DNA from: Adenanthera pavonina
Taxonomy: Eukaryota > Streptophyta > Magnoliopsida > Fabales > Fabaceae
DNA length: 64,000 nucleotides
Assembly: GCA_026686845.1 (NCBI GenBank)
Contig: JAIVEN010000012.1
Coordinates: forward strand, 1,676,501 to 1,740,500
Reading direction: 5' to 3'
Shown: positions 42,931-55,515 of the stretch, piece after piece
Layout: each line of letters starts with the position of its first letter
How positions within the stretch are numbered: the stretch's first letter is position 1
Program-made: the position numbers and the translations under genes
The notes under the pieces: model-generated
The model's database searches: none
The model's input: only the letters and a program-made list of their open reading frames with translations
What the model was told of the DNA's origin: nothing

Positions 42931-44791
42931 TGTTGAATCAAGAGTTTTGATGATTCCAAACCAACACTCAAGAGCTTGGATTGAAGATATCAAAGGAGAT
43001 CAAAGTTGTTTCAAGTGAAGATTTTATGAGTATTAGCTGTTAGATCTTTTGTAGGATCTTTAGTTTTAGTTGTGATTGGGTAAAAGTTTTTGATTTGAGA
43101 AAAAGATGTTTTCAAACCTTGATTTGAAATTAAATCTTTACTTATTTGAAAAACACCCACAAGCAGACGAAGTTTGAAAGTTTAAACTGATCTGTCAAGT
43201 TGGAAATTCGAACTTTGCCTTAGGAAATACAAAGTTCGAGCTAAAACTAAATAAGTTTGAAGAGATGGCTCTCTGTCAGATGAATTTTGGTTGTTCAAAA
43301 TTCGAATTTTCATACAAATCTGAAAGAAGTCTTTTTGGTAACAGACGAACTTCACACTTTCAAAATTTGAATTTTAAGTAAAATGAAGTTTGTGAGAACC
43401 AAAGAAATTCGTCTAAAACTATGATAAAGTGCATCTGAAATCAAAAGAAATTGAGTTTGATAAATGCTCTCTGACAGACGAATTTTGGCTTTCCAACATT
43501 CGAATTTTCATCTAAGTCTGAAGGGAACTTCTTTGAAATAGACGAACTTTGAATCTTCAAAATTCGAATTTCAGACAAAACAAAACTTGACAAAATAGAA
43601 GAAATTCGTCTGAAACTATGTTAAAGTTCATCTGAGATCAAGAATGATTTAAGTTTCAAAATTGCTCTCTGACAGACGAACTTTAAACATTGAAATTCGA
43701 ATTTTAGAAGCTAAGTTCTTGAGTCTGTTGAAGTGAAATATTGACATACGAATAACAAGAACTTGCAACATTCGAATGATGAAGCTAGTCTAAAAAGAGT
43801 CTCTCTGACAGATGAACTTCACTCTTCAACATTCGAATTTCGAAGAAAGTAAACTACTGTGCCTCCTTTTAACGTACTGGGAACAGACGAATTTTGGGCT
43901 TCCAAAATTCAAATTTCGAAGGCACTGTAGCAAATTGAAAACACTGTTCACACTTAACCAAAAAACTTTCTTCTTGAAAATTCATATGTCACATTTTGAA
44001 AATGTTCTGTAAGTTTCAAAATTCGAATTTCACTTCATGGACAGACGAACTTCGTACTGTAACGTTGGAAGCTTTAACCTTCGGTTCCTTCGAAATTCGT
44101 CTGTTGACCAACCAAAATTTGAATTTCAGTATGTCAGAAGCATTAAATGCGGTTGGTTAACGGATAGTTTTTCAAAGTAACCGTTGGATAACTTCCCCAA
44201 TGGATAGATTAAGTCTCTAACGGACATTTGAGACCTAAATCTATAAATACAACAACATTTGAAGTTGTGGGTAACGAATCTAACTTGTATATACCAAATT
44301 TCTGTCAAGACTTCTTTTCAAGAGCTTTTACCCTCTAGCTTCAATATCTGTACTTTAACCTTCATATCTACTCTATTCAAGAGAGTTATATCATTGTAAA
44401 CAGTCTACCCTTCATCTGGAAGATAGATTTACTTGTGAGGGGAAATCACAAGGGGATTGGGAAGCACATTGTAGAAGTACTTAGAGAGAGTGAGAAAGCT
44501 CCAGAAAACAGAGCATACTCATTGTACTGTGGCATTAGCAAGAAGCCCGTTGAATTCTTGCTGTATAGTGAAAAATCTCAAGAGTGGTCTTGGGAACTGG
44601 ACGTAAATCAAGTGGTTAGACCGAACCAGGATAAATTACTGAGTCTTCTACTCCCTATCTTTACTTTTCAGCTTACTCTGTTTTATACTTTGCTTCCTTT
44701 AAACTGTGTTACCTTCACTTATTTCACTTTGTGCAGAAAAATATCAATCTTCCCAATTCACCCCCCTCTTGGGAAGTCAGCCTTGCTAACA
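42931..44791 (+). mobile_element. Ty1/copia-like solo LTR H1 with periodic CAGACGAA array
   Basis: 1861 bases from TGTTGAATCAAGAG to GCCTTGCTAACA with perfect TSD ACTCT (42926-42930 and 44792-44796), inside J1. TATA box at 44242-44249. The U5-like end contains GGACGTAAATCAAGTGG and CAATTCACCCCCCTCTTGGG, patterns common at the end of plant Ty1/copia LTRs. No primer site or internal region, so it is a solo LTR. The 135-codon frame at 44435-44842 runs out through the LTR end and the TSD and is not a gene. Confidence 0.85.
43268..44050 (+). repeat. Periodic CAGACGAA / AAATTCGAATTT array inside H1
   Basis: CAGACGAA(C/T)TT-type motifs start at about 43277, 43342, 43475, 43539, 43673, 43745, 43809, 43884 and 44042. 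Most are followed 15-25 bases later by the palindromic core TTCGAA within AAATTCGAATTT. The block 'ctctctgacag' recurs at ~43268, 43467, 43666 and 43802, so the main repeat is ~199 bases with two motif pairs per unit. Degenerate versions occur in H2 (41290-41640) and H3 (58030-58640). Confidence 0.8.
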
Positions 44792-44819
44792 ACTCTTCTC
44801 TTAATTCTGTATATGATAA

Positions 44820-45185
44820 CCCTAGTCTCTATTATTATATAGATAGAGTTTATTATTTAATTAATTTACATCAATTATTTAAATTAAATCAAATATTAAT
44901 TAGACAGATTAGTTTAAATTTAAATCTATCTAATAGATTAAATCTAAACTAACTATCTAATCTAAATCCAGAATCAAATCTAAATTTAATTTATCATATA
45001 AATCAAATTCCAAAATATCACATTAGTTTAAATTTAAATCTATCACATAGAATTAAATTTAAGACTAATTCATTTAAATTAATTAAATGATATATATTTC
45101 GAAATATATATTTAATATATCAAATATATATAATATATCAATTATATATATTTTGAATTTTATAAGATATATCAAATACATTTAT
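44820..45185. repeat. AT-rich low-complexity tract in J1
   Basis: Runs of TTAAATTTAAATCTATC-like units and TATATATTTCGAAATATATA, including a 'TTTAAATTTAAATC' repeat near 44916 and 45027. Non-coding. Confidence 0.7.
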
Positions 45186-48100
45186 AAAATTCTCCCACCC
45201 TAAATTAAATGTTAAATTTATCGAATCTATACACATCTTAGGTTCAATGAATTTACACATTCTAACTCAAGTTGATCCGTTCTTATGTGTGACCTTGTAG
45301 AGCCATATGATGTTGGCAATATACCAATGACACTATTGAACCCACAAGTCACAAGTAGCCTCTAGCAAGATATTGTGACTACCTAAATCATACGAGATCA
45401 GTGATCCGATGCAACCAATCATACAACCCTATCACATCCATTTTGTCTCATGATATATAGGTCAAATATAAGACATAGAAACATCATCCTCATCTTTCTC
45501 AACCATCACTTTCTCGATATCTTATTAGACTGACAAAATATCATTTGAGCATGGCCATACATTTCTTAGTCTCACTTATCAAGGGGCCCAGATATATCTC
45601 TCCATTAATTAAAGGGACAAATTTTATCTTAACTATTCATCTTCCGCTACATGAATTCCACTATGCTCAATCATAGTCTCTATGATCTCCCAATTAAATG
45701 TGACTTTTGACTATGCCAAAGTACAGTGTTCCCCATGTAGGAAGTTATAGTGATCTCATGTCTGAGGGCTCAGTGACACAGTTATATATGAGATATGCTT
45801 ATGACTTAATCTATGTAGCTATCTCATGATGAGTCGATTCAGCATCTATTCTCCAACAGGTGCTTATGATTTTGATTTGTATCTACATACATAATTAACC
45901 CATAATTATCAATTAAAATCATACTAGCCTTGGTTCACCATTGTTCCCACAAAGATGATTGAATAGAGACATTTAGGATAAAATGATTCATCCAAGGATA
46001 TTATTATAAAGAAAAATATGCAAACAATATAATAATGTGATAAAAGAGTACATTCTTTTTTCATAATTAAGTACAATGTTCATAATACAATGATTGGCCT
46101 AGGGCACAATCTCCAACTATAACTCACTTTATGTTATTAATACATAATCATACACAATATACAAAGCATGCTTCATCATTTAAACATCATCATAACATAA
46201 GCTTTAACTTGCTTTCTCATCTTTTTCTATTTTTTTTTGCTTTCCTCCATTGTCTTGCTTTATATCTAGCATGGTTAGTACTTGGGAGGATGAGATTGAG
46301 CATCTCAGTAGTATACTTGCACATGCTATTTCATCAATACATAACATTGAAAACATTCATAACATTGCACAATTCATTAAAAATGCATGAAAATACCATG
46401 TTAGCTAGAAAAATTTTGACAACATAACGGCTTAAAAACAAGACATCCTGGGCAAAACATTCATTATATAAACAACCAATTAGTCAAGAAAACAATCATA
46501 GCAACAACATGGCAACATTTACGTAATATAAAACATGCATAAAACATAATTGTGCAATAACATAAAAGTATAGCAAGTAATACTACCTTGGAGCTTTAAC
46601 ATTTCCTCTTTAAACTTGACTTCCTCTTGCTTGAAGCCTTTTCCAATCACTTCCTAGCCACTTCTCAAGCCTAAAGGTGTGAAGAAAATCATGCTAAGTC
46701 ATCCAATTCCATGGCCAACTTCATAAAGAACCCTTTAAACCCTAAACTTTCATATTTTATATACTTGATTTTCTCTTGAAAACCTTAATTGCCCTTTACT
46801 AATTTGGACCCAAGAAATCCATTTATACTATTGGATTCATGAAATTCCAACTATTTTGCAACCTTTTACCATGGCAAAAATACTCTTTCAAAGGGGAAGA
46901 GAAGAATTTCATTATAACTTTGCTTAAACTCATACAACTTACTTTCTTACACTAGATCATGCTTTTTCTTAACTTAGTTTCATGATAACACCATCCCTTT
47001 CTTACTCCCCATATTGGCTGAACTTTTAACCCAAGAAGAGAAGAGAGATTCACATAAACCAACCTTAATTCATGAGAAAACTAACTTAGATTGGAAGAAG
47101 ATGCTTACCTTAATCTTTGCCTTTTTTATCTTCAAGCTTACTTCTTCCTTTTCCTCCTTCTTCTTCGTTCTTTCTTCTCTCTTTCTCTCTTAAATTTTCT
47201 GCATAGTTTCCTCTCTCTTTTCCTTGCAAATTTTGTCCAACTAGGGAGGTGTATATATAAACATCAAGAATTCACAATTTCCTACCATGTGTCTAACAAA
47301 TTTGTAGCCAAGAATGCTTACTTGCTAGGTTTTGCTTCTTAAACATTAAAATAATCCCCTCAAGCACATGCTAAAATCTCAGCCAATGGGAGGAGAGCAT
47401 GTGTTATCCTATACAAGATCTTTTTCTCAATCCAAATAAACCCTGTATCATTTACTTTATATCCTGTATCTTTTCTTCCAAGTGTCTAAGTATTTTGCAT
47501 TCATCCATGATATCATAATTATTAAAATATTCTTTCCATCACATGCTTTGAATTTCATCAAATAAGAGACGAGGAAGTGTCCCTCATACTGGATATTTTC
47601 CTTGTCCAAATATATTTTATACTAATTATTTTTTATCTAGATAGTTAATTAGTACTTTTGTCGTATTTTCTAATGCTATTAATTCCTTTTTATATACAAG
47701 AATAAACTAATTTGGGATATGAATTTAACTTAATATCCTATCACAAACTATATTTATGTGGGGCTTTTCATTTTACTTTGTCTGTATTTGTGGGACCTAT
47801 AGTACTTTTTTATTTTCCTTTATAATTTTACTACATTCTATAGTCTATTTCTTTTCAAACTGATTTCTTTTGGCTCAACACATTATTCCATTGAGTCCAT
47901 CATGTCATAAGGTCCATTTTGACATCTATATTGTTTTTTCAAAATTTCTAGAAATTACTTGAAAAGGACCCAAAATTTTTTAAAATTACCCCAAAATTTT
48001 AAAAATTATATTAAGGACCTTAAATTTTGAGTTAATTACAATTAAGGCCTAACATGTATAATAACAATTTTACCCCTTGTGGTATTCATTTAACATATTA

Positions 48101-50317
48101 ATATCACATCTTTTCCAATCATGCTTTTCCTTACATTCATTTGAGGTACATCATAATCATCTTTTTGTATAGCTCCGGAAATCGAAATGTTACAAAAATT
48201 GTTTTACACAACCTAACCTTTAGTATAACAAATTGGGCAATTCTTGAAAAATACATTGTAAATAACATACTAAATTCCATTACTTAAGCATAGTTCCTAT
48301 AATACCTTACTTCTACATATTATTTTCCAAATAAGCCATTTATAAGCTTGAATCATCAAAGGGATTAAATCTGAAAAAGCAAAATTCTTTTAAAGTTACT
48401 CTTAATCTAATATCCATTTTTCTAGTTAAATTTTGAAAAATCATAACTAATTTCAGAAAAATCATATCAATATGATTCAAGTCTCTAAAAATAGCTGAAA
48501 ATATACGCTACACGGAAAAATATACAACACTAATTTGGACACACCTATTGATACAATTTATTACCTACACTTACTGTTCAAATTATCAAATTCCATTTTT
48601 CAAGTTTTCTGGCCCATTTTCAAAAATTAATAACACTTCATATTTTGATTGAAATTCAGTGTTCTCTTACTCATTGGAAAGCTCTATTTGTCCACTTTCC
48701 AAACATATATAATGTATGCATAATCATTTCAGCCAAATAATGACTCATTAACCATCAAGAGCTCAAAATAGGTAGATTTACATATCAACTTCCATAAGCA
48801 ATATCACAGCATGTTTACATAGCTCTAACTTGTACAAACTAGGTTCTTAATATTACAAGACACTTAGAGGAATGTAATAGTAGCAAAGCAAAGCCTCACA
48901 AAGGTACATATTAATTTATACAAAATTACAAGGAGCAAGATACAATTGCAACAACAAATCTAATCATCATTAATTTTCTCCTTGCATCTTGCCCTCTTGG
49001 TGGCCTTACCATCACTTGTTCCTATCATTTGAATACTTGGGGATTGAGATTATATAATCCTAGTAGCTAGTTACATTTCATGTATTATGTCATTTAGTTC
49101 ACTTAGAAATTCACATTGATTCACATAAATCATCAAAATACCATATTAATCATAGAAATTTTGGCAGTATAATAGCTTAAAAAATGGATATCCCGAGTAA
49201 TAAAACCCCTTATTTTATAGCAAAAACTGATCACAGGAAATTACAATACAATATGGCAACAAAATTTCATCATAGAAAAATAATGAAAGAACATAAAGCA
49301 TTACAATGAACTTAGCTACCTTTGGTGTTATCCTTAGCTATATCCTTTGCTTCCAATGATTCCACTTACTTTCTCATGCTTCCTTAAGTCCCTAAGTATC
49401 ATCAAATATTTGCTCAACCAAGTACAGTAAGTGCTTGCTTTAAAAAGTCTCACTAAAACCCTAAAAATTCATATACTTTATCTTTAACTTTAACTTGAAT
49501 CTAACACTTGTCTTTAAGGTCTTTCATCATAAGGAAACCATTTTTGGCATCAAATTAATGAAATTCCAACTCTAAGGAACCCTATTGTACAGGTTGAAAC
49601 TGAAAATAGAAGGGAAGAAATGATTGTTCCAATTATTTGCTTTAAAACTCACCTATCTTGCTTTTTTTTGCAAAATCTCATGCTTTCTCATACATTTATT
49701 AAACAAAAACACTTTCCCTCCCACAAATCATGCTTGGCCAAACTAGAACAACAAGGGGAGAAGAGAAAATGCCATTCCAATCAACTCATAGATTTAATGC
49801 TTAAGGATCACTTACCAATTTTTTTCTTGATTTTTTCCTTCTTTTCTTTCTTCTCTTTTTCTTTCCTTCTTTTCTCTTCCACAAGCTCTCTCTTCTCCTC
49901 ACTTGGCTACAACTTCTCTCTCTCCTTTCTAATGTGTATGTCATGCAAATGAAGGAGGAGAAGACTTAAACATGCTTAACCCAAGTTAATGGTTAGGTTA
50001 AGTTACATTTTTGAAAACTTAACAATTAAGTTCTCATTAATAATTAAACAAAGAAATTCCATCACATGTGGACTGATAAGGTGGCACCATATTGAGGGGC
50101 ATTTTGTTCAAAATACTGCATAATTTTCTTGGTCTAGTTTTATCCTGTATTGATTGCTTTATACATGGACTGATAAAATTAATTTTTGTAGTCTTAAATT
50201 ACTTTATGGATGTAGGATTAAAATAATTTTGTATTTGTGTTTACCTTAATATCCTGTGTCTTAAAATATCTGTGTGAGGTTCATATAATTTTCCTTTCAC
50301 TTTTCCAATTTTTGTGG

Positions 50318-52626
50318 TGTAACATTTTGATTTTCACTAACTATAGAACTCATAACAGAACTTGAACTTCACATGCTTTGTATCTATGTTTCTAGTTAGA
50401 TTTTGGTTGAACTGTGAACATGCATTATATGACATTAGAAGCCATATGGAATCTTTAGTTAGAACTAAATAAGTTGAATATGCTGTTTAGAAACTACAAC
50501 CATTTAAAATTTCATATGTCATTATATACAAATCTAGATAAAATTTGACTTAGTAATTAACTGTGAATGTGTGCTATATGACATCAAAAATCCTATGAAG
50601 ATATAGATTGAGATTCTATACCTTAGGAAACATGGTAGTAGTTGTAGTAGTACTTAGAGACCAAATTACAAAGAAAGTTAAGTCATAGGGTCAAAGTAAA
50701 AATTGATGTAGTAGGCACTAAAAGACAAAATAATGGGACATAGATGTCATTTTTCCAAACAAATTATCTGTTTAGTGTTTGATAGTGCTGGTTGTAAGAA
50801 TAGAATCAAAAAAATAATTGTAAGAAATTATCCTCTAATAAGCAGAACTAGAAAATGCATATATTAGACAGAAAAGAGGACCAAAGTTCTATAATTTAGA
50901 AATTTCTAAAAAAAATAGAAAATAAGTCTATATTAGGAAACCCAGATATATTATGACTCAGAATAAGACACTGGATTTTTTTATGGAGTTTAAATAGCTA
51001 TAGGATCAGTCTATGAATAATTGGACTAATCGGCGAATTAGAAAATGTATGTAGCTTAATGTCAAGTCTAGATTCACCAAAGACTAAATAGGACTCGGTA
51101 ACATGTCTAGATTCATTTTAGAAAACCAGAATATTTTTTTAGCAATAGATAATTGATATGACTCTAGTTTCGGCAATAATAAACAAATAAATTTAGAAAC
51201 CGACATTATGACCTAATTAACTCCGTATGAAAGGAAATTAGTCACTAATTAGGATATATTGAAATTAAAAAAAAATGTTCTAAGTCCCAAATATATAATT
51301 ACATTACTAAATTAATTTTTTATCCTAAAACCCAGTATAAGGAAGATTGGACCCGAAATCAGTAAAATGAGCCCAAAAACCTGTATACCCTGAATTAAAG
51401 CCTAGAATGAGATATGCAAAGCCTAAATTGCATAAAAATATATTCATTGGGCTGATCAGACAAGAAAGTGACGAAATTGAGAGGAGAAGAAGTAAAAATC
51501 AATTTGGACTCCAACACACACATGGCACTATCTAAATTAGATATATGATAGAATCAAATAAAATATATTTTTGGGTTGAAAATATCAGCTGAAAACATCT
51601 AGAAAAGGGCATGGTGGCAGCCTCATAAAATTCTCACATGATGAATTAAATAAATTAATATGGAATAATTAAGAGCCATTGGATCAAAATCTAATCTAAG
51701 AGTCATATGGAATAGAAGCTCCTCCTTTCCCATTTAGCCATTTCGTTCAAGGTAGAGAGAGGTTAGAGTGAGAAGCTCTAGGAAAGAAAGTGTAATCTGA
51801 GGTTCTGAAAAAATATTTCTAGGTAATACATTTTTCCTTTTCTTCCATTTATATTTTAGTTCAGCTATTTGATTTATTAAGAGTAGTCATTATGCTAGTA
51901 GAAACATGTTTTTGGGAGTTGCCATGCTAAAATATTGGATCAAAGTTGAGGTTTTGCTACAATAATGCTTTGAATGTCATGAAGGTTGTTTGAACATGTA
52001 TGATCATATAGAACGTGATTTTAAGTTTGATTCTTAGTAATTATGGTTGTACTATTACGTTACTGAAATTAAGTGTTGGAAAATGAATTTTCATATTACT
52101 GAGATTCTGTCCAAATCTCACCCTAATATCTAACATTTTTAGGCCCCGACTCTGCCCAAGGAGATGAAATAACAAACTGATGAGGAAATACTGTCCAGGT
52201 CATATTATGTTTTGTATTACATTACGTAGGACTAGATGATATATTACATTATATAATGTAAATTACAACGTTCTGATAATGAATTATTATGTTCCTATGT
52301 TTTAGTGTTGAAATCTCCTTATTCTTTGTTTATACTTCATTACTAAGATGATAGAGTCTATAAAGTATTCAAAATTTATTGTAGTAGTAAAAGTGTGAAC
52401 CAACATTTTTTTATTTAAAATAGACATCATAAGCTTTCCATAGAACTTGAAATCACCTCAACATGATTTTTGTAGAATTAGTTATGAATTTTCAAATTTC
52501 AGTAAAATTTTACGACTTAAGCTTAGTCTATGCTAAATTAAGGGCTCATTTGCTTTCAAATCACTTTATTTCAAGCCTTAATCATGAAATCATACATGTT
52601 TAGTGGTTGTAAAGTAAGGCGTTACA
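50318..52626 (+). mobile_element. Solo LTR F2
   Basis: 2309 bases from TGTAACATTTTG to GGCGTTACA with perfect TSD TGTGG (50313-50317 and 52627-52631). It aligns over its whole length with F1 (2306 bases). It has the donor CTAG|GTAATAC (intron start 51823), hairpin GAGATT-CTGTCCA-AATCTC (52101-52119), CTAAC branch motif and TTTTTAG| acceptor at 52142. The TATA box seen in F1 is lost here. Confidence 0.9.
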
Positions 52627-52879
52627 TGTGGGGCCCATAATACCTTGACTTTTGCAGTATAATTTCTACTACATTCTAAAAATCAAATTTCTTCTAAATT
52701 AATTTCATTAAGTCCAATGCATTATTCCATGGAGTTCAGTATGTCATAAGCTTTAGTATGACATAAATTTTTAATAATTATGAAATTACCCTTGACTCAA
52801 GGAGAATGCGAATTTTCACTCTTTCGAGTCCTTTTTGGTAATTTTTCCTGAGGACTACAATGTAAGAAATTCTTTTACT

Positions 52880-55373
52880 TGTAACACCCCTCATGATATT
52901 GTTTTGGCATTATGTACAGGATCGGAGGAAGGTTCAAGTGGAGTCTGAAAGAGCTCCACGCCGCGATAAGAAGCAGGGCCACTGCAGCGAGAGCCAATTC
53001 CAGTGGTGTGTTTATGGTTGAATGAGGTAGCACTGCGGCGAGATGCCCTGGAGCCACGGTGAGATTTGGGATTTTTGTTTAAATCAGGATCATTTCGGAC
53101 AGTCGGAAAGAAAGAAAATGGAGAAGAATGGAGGAGCTCTGCTAGGGTTCTTGTTTTTTGACATCTAGGAGCGACATTTAGACCTTGGAAGCTTGGATTC
53201 AAGTTGATAAGTGATTTTAACTCCTCCCTTTCCATTTTCTTCGGTTGAAATTTGGGGTTTTTCGATTATAAGTTGGGATCTTCAATTATGGCCGAAATCT
53301 ACCTATTGAAATGGATGAAATGGGGTTAAGGAAGTGTGTTTTAGTGTTCTTGTTGCTTGGATGTGAGTTTTAAAAGGATTATGTGTGATTTGATCTTAAC
53401 CCTAGGTTGTTTTCGGTTAGGCCTCTTGGGAATTCAAAGTGTATGGGATTGTTTAGTGTTTGAATGGTTCCTAAGAGCTTATTGATGTATGAAAGGGGTG
53501 TTGAAACCTTGGGTTAGGCCTAAAGTGGTTGAATTATGGACTTTAGATATTTGGTTTAATGGTAATGGAAGAATTATGTTATTATGAAGGTTGTTTGGTT
53601 AACTGAGAGGGGTTCAAGCGTGTTGGGCAATTCAAGAAGTTCGTGGAATTCACGTGTGTGATATTGACAACTTAAGATAACCGGATGTATGTTTGTATTG
53701 TATCGTTTGTATGGTATGATAGTACGTATATTTATGTATATATGCATGTTCCTTTTTATACCACCATATTGATTGTGTATGTGTATGGTTTTTCTATATA
53801 TCGTGGTATGCATGGCTAGTTGATGTATGATGATTGCATATATTGTGATGTGTAGCATCCCCATACCATTACATGCTAGCATGTTCATATGATGCTTGTG
53901 ATGATCATGATATATATATGTGTGTAGAGGCATGTTGGCATGACATTGGCATCATCACCATATGATTGCATAGTGAGAGATTGATGACGAGGTGATGATG
54001 ATATGATGTGATATGAGATGATGATATGATAAAGATCTCTGTCGCTAAATCTTTCCATGGGAGAGCTAGGCGGCAGAGGACAATATGATATGATGAAATA
54101 TCCCTATCACTAAATCCCCTTCTTGGGAGAGCCAGGTGGTAGTGAATTTGGGGATGCACCTTCCCTAAATCACCATTAATTCGTGATAGTCCAGGGGAAG
54201 GAGGGCCACTATCCGAACTCTAGTGTAACCATTGGCCGGGTTGCATTAGGATAAGGTGAGCTTGGTGATATCCCAAAATCAGTCTTCACTGACTATTGGA
54301 AGGGAATCATCTATTGAAATGTCTTGTGATGACGATAGCTCGTGATTCTAGCCGTGTATGAGGGAGAACATGCATACCATTCATTAGCATTGCATTTCAC
54401 GACTATGTGGGTCAGTATATATATATATTGTATGTGATTGTTCCCAGTTACTGAGACATTGTCTCACACCCTTCTCCCATAACTAACCTTTTAGGTGATG
54501 GTTCTGGCACTAGTCCTAAGAAGTCGAAGGAGTAGCAGCGGACGTGGGAATACTAGGTCTATGTAGTTTATGTGTAATTTGGATATGTATCTTGTGCCAA
54601 GTAGGATAGAATATTTTGTAATGAATGTATGGTTATGGATAAGGTTTGTATGGATGTTGTATGTATGGTTACATGGTTTTGGATATTGAGAAGACAGTAT
54701 GTTGATGTTTGTGAGCCAAAGTGGATTTGGACCTTGTTGGTGTGTTTTAGGGTCTGTAGGCCGTTCTGTCAAGTTGGGGTTCAAGGGGGTCAAATCTCAT
54801 AGGAGTGGTTCCTTTGAGGTAAAACCTCTTTGAACAAGTTAGTTTGGAGGTTTTGGACCTGTGTGAATGGTTTCTGAGCGACTAGTTGCCTTTGGTGGCA
54901 ACGGGAGGTGGTTAATGGTGAGTTTTGGTCAATAAGTGGCCAAAATGGTGTTAGGGGTCCAGAATCTCCATATGGAGTTGGATTAAGGTGAAGTTGGTGT
55001 TTATGGATAGTTTGGGACTAGATTGACTTGTAGGAGTTGGAATCAAATCAATCGGAGGTCGGAGCATAATGATATGTGCATCGAAAGTTCACCCCGGTGT
55101 TGAGTTTTTACTGGTGTGGAAACTAGCAGGGGGCACCGTGGTGCCAGGGTCCAAGCCGCGGCACCAATGGAGGTAGAAGCGTGTGGAAATAAGGGAAACT
55201 GGAGCCGCGGCGGTACTGTAGCGGCAGCAGCCCCAGCCCAGTTTATGGTGTCGTTGGTTCGTTTTCGTTGTTTGTAAGATTTTGGAAGTTGTTTTAAGCT
55301 GTTTGGGTTGTGTTTGGTTGAATTTTGAAGATTTTGGTTAACTTCTGGAGGTATCTGGAGGTAGGTTGTTACA
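52880..55373 (+). mobile_element. Solo LTR K1, with GC-rich ends
   Basis: 2494 bases, TGTAACACCCC to GGTTGTTACA, with perfect TSD TTACT (52875-52879 and 55374-55378), inserted in B4. GC-rich blocks lie near both ends (CCACGCCGCGATAAG near 52960; GAGCCGCGGCGG near 55203) in otherwise AT-rich DNA. The middle has TATGAT/GATGATG low-complexity (53690-54030), a tandem duplication with GGGAGAGC(T/C)AGG(C/T)GG at ~54059 and ~54125, the hairpin TGAGAC-ATT-GTCTCA at 54452-54466, and branch/acceptor ACTAACCTTTTAG| at 54494. Frames at 53574-54159 are repeats. No internal region. Confidence 0.9.
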
Positions 55374-55515
55374 TTACTCATGGACAAAAATGTAATTTTC
55401 AAATTTTATATCCCCATAAATGACTTTTTTACCCTTTTTCATACTTATTGTTGTATCTCAGATTTTCTAATATCCTTTTACATTTTCTAATATTTAAACA
55501 TTTAGTAATGTTACA

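Larger units (their letters stand above)
42610..46117 (-). mobile_element. Ty1/copia-like solo LTR J1 (hosts H1)
   Basis: The minus strand starts near 46117 with GTTGGAGATTGTGCCCTAGG and CAATCATTGTATTATG, a beginning seen in many plant Ty1/copia LTRs, and ends ...GAGATTCCCAACA at 42610. Own sequence: 42610-42930 and 44797-46117, about 1.64 kb. The flanks TATAT (42605-42609) and TATAA (46118-46122) are a possible TSD with one mismatch. Non-coding, with a strongly AT-rich tract at 44820-45185. Confidence 0.72.
42332..48194 (-). mobile_element. Long LTR B3 (minus), hosting J1 and H1
   Basis: On the minus strand from TGTAACATTTCG (48194) to ...GGATAGTTACA (42332). Its own sequence is 42332-42609 and 46118-48194, about 2.36 kb. 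Features on the minus strand: donor AAG|GTAAGC (intron start 47108), hairpin TGAGAT-GCTCA-ATCTCA (46307-46291), branch/acceptor ACTAACCATGCTAG| ending at 46266. No coding potential; the frames at 46131-46427 and 47091-47342 are low-complexity. No TSD found, so one or both flanks are altered. Confidence 0.75.
48195..55515 (-). mobile_element. Long LTR B4 (minus), hosting F2 and K1
   Basis: The minus strand begins TGTAACATTACTAAATG at 55515 and extends leftwards. Own sequence: 48195-50317, 52632-52879 and 55379-55515, about 2.5 kb. It has a donor TTG|GTAAGTGATC (intron start 49815), a decayed hairpin near 49041-49060 (GATTATATAATC) and an acceptor ATGATAG|G at 49022. The left end next to B3 has no clear terminus. 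The frame at 49620-49952 is pyrimidine-rich low complexity. No coding region. Confidence 0.7.

Noticed and set aside
44435..44842. 135-codon open frame as a possible gene
   Set aside because: It lies in the U5 end of solo LTR H1 and runs across the LTR terminus and TSD into J1. No domain is recognised, and a frame of this length is plausible by chance.
49620..49952. Possible small secreted protein (Phe/Ser-rich)
   Set aside because: It is a pyrimidine-rich stretch at the promoter/exon part of the minus-strand LTR B4. The corresponding GA-rich stretch is seen in all B and F LTRs.
53574..54159. Histidine/isoleucine-rich frames in K1
   Set aside because: They come from TATGAT/GATGATG low-complexity DNA in an LTR. 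K2 has comparable repeats in a different frame.
54452..54466. Hairpin as a bacterial-type terminator
   Set aside because: It has no following T run, the DNA is plant, and the hairpin recurs at a fixed place in LTRs. It is treated as an LTR structural element instead.
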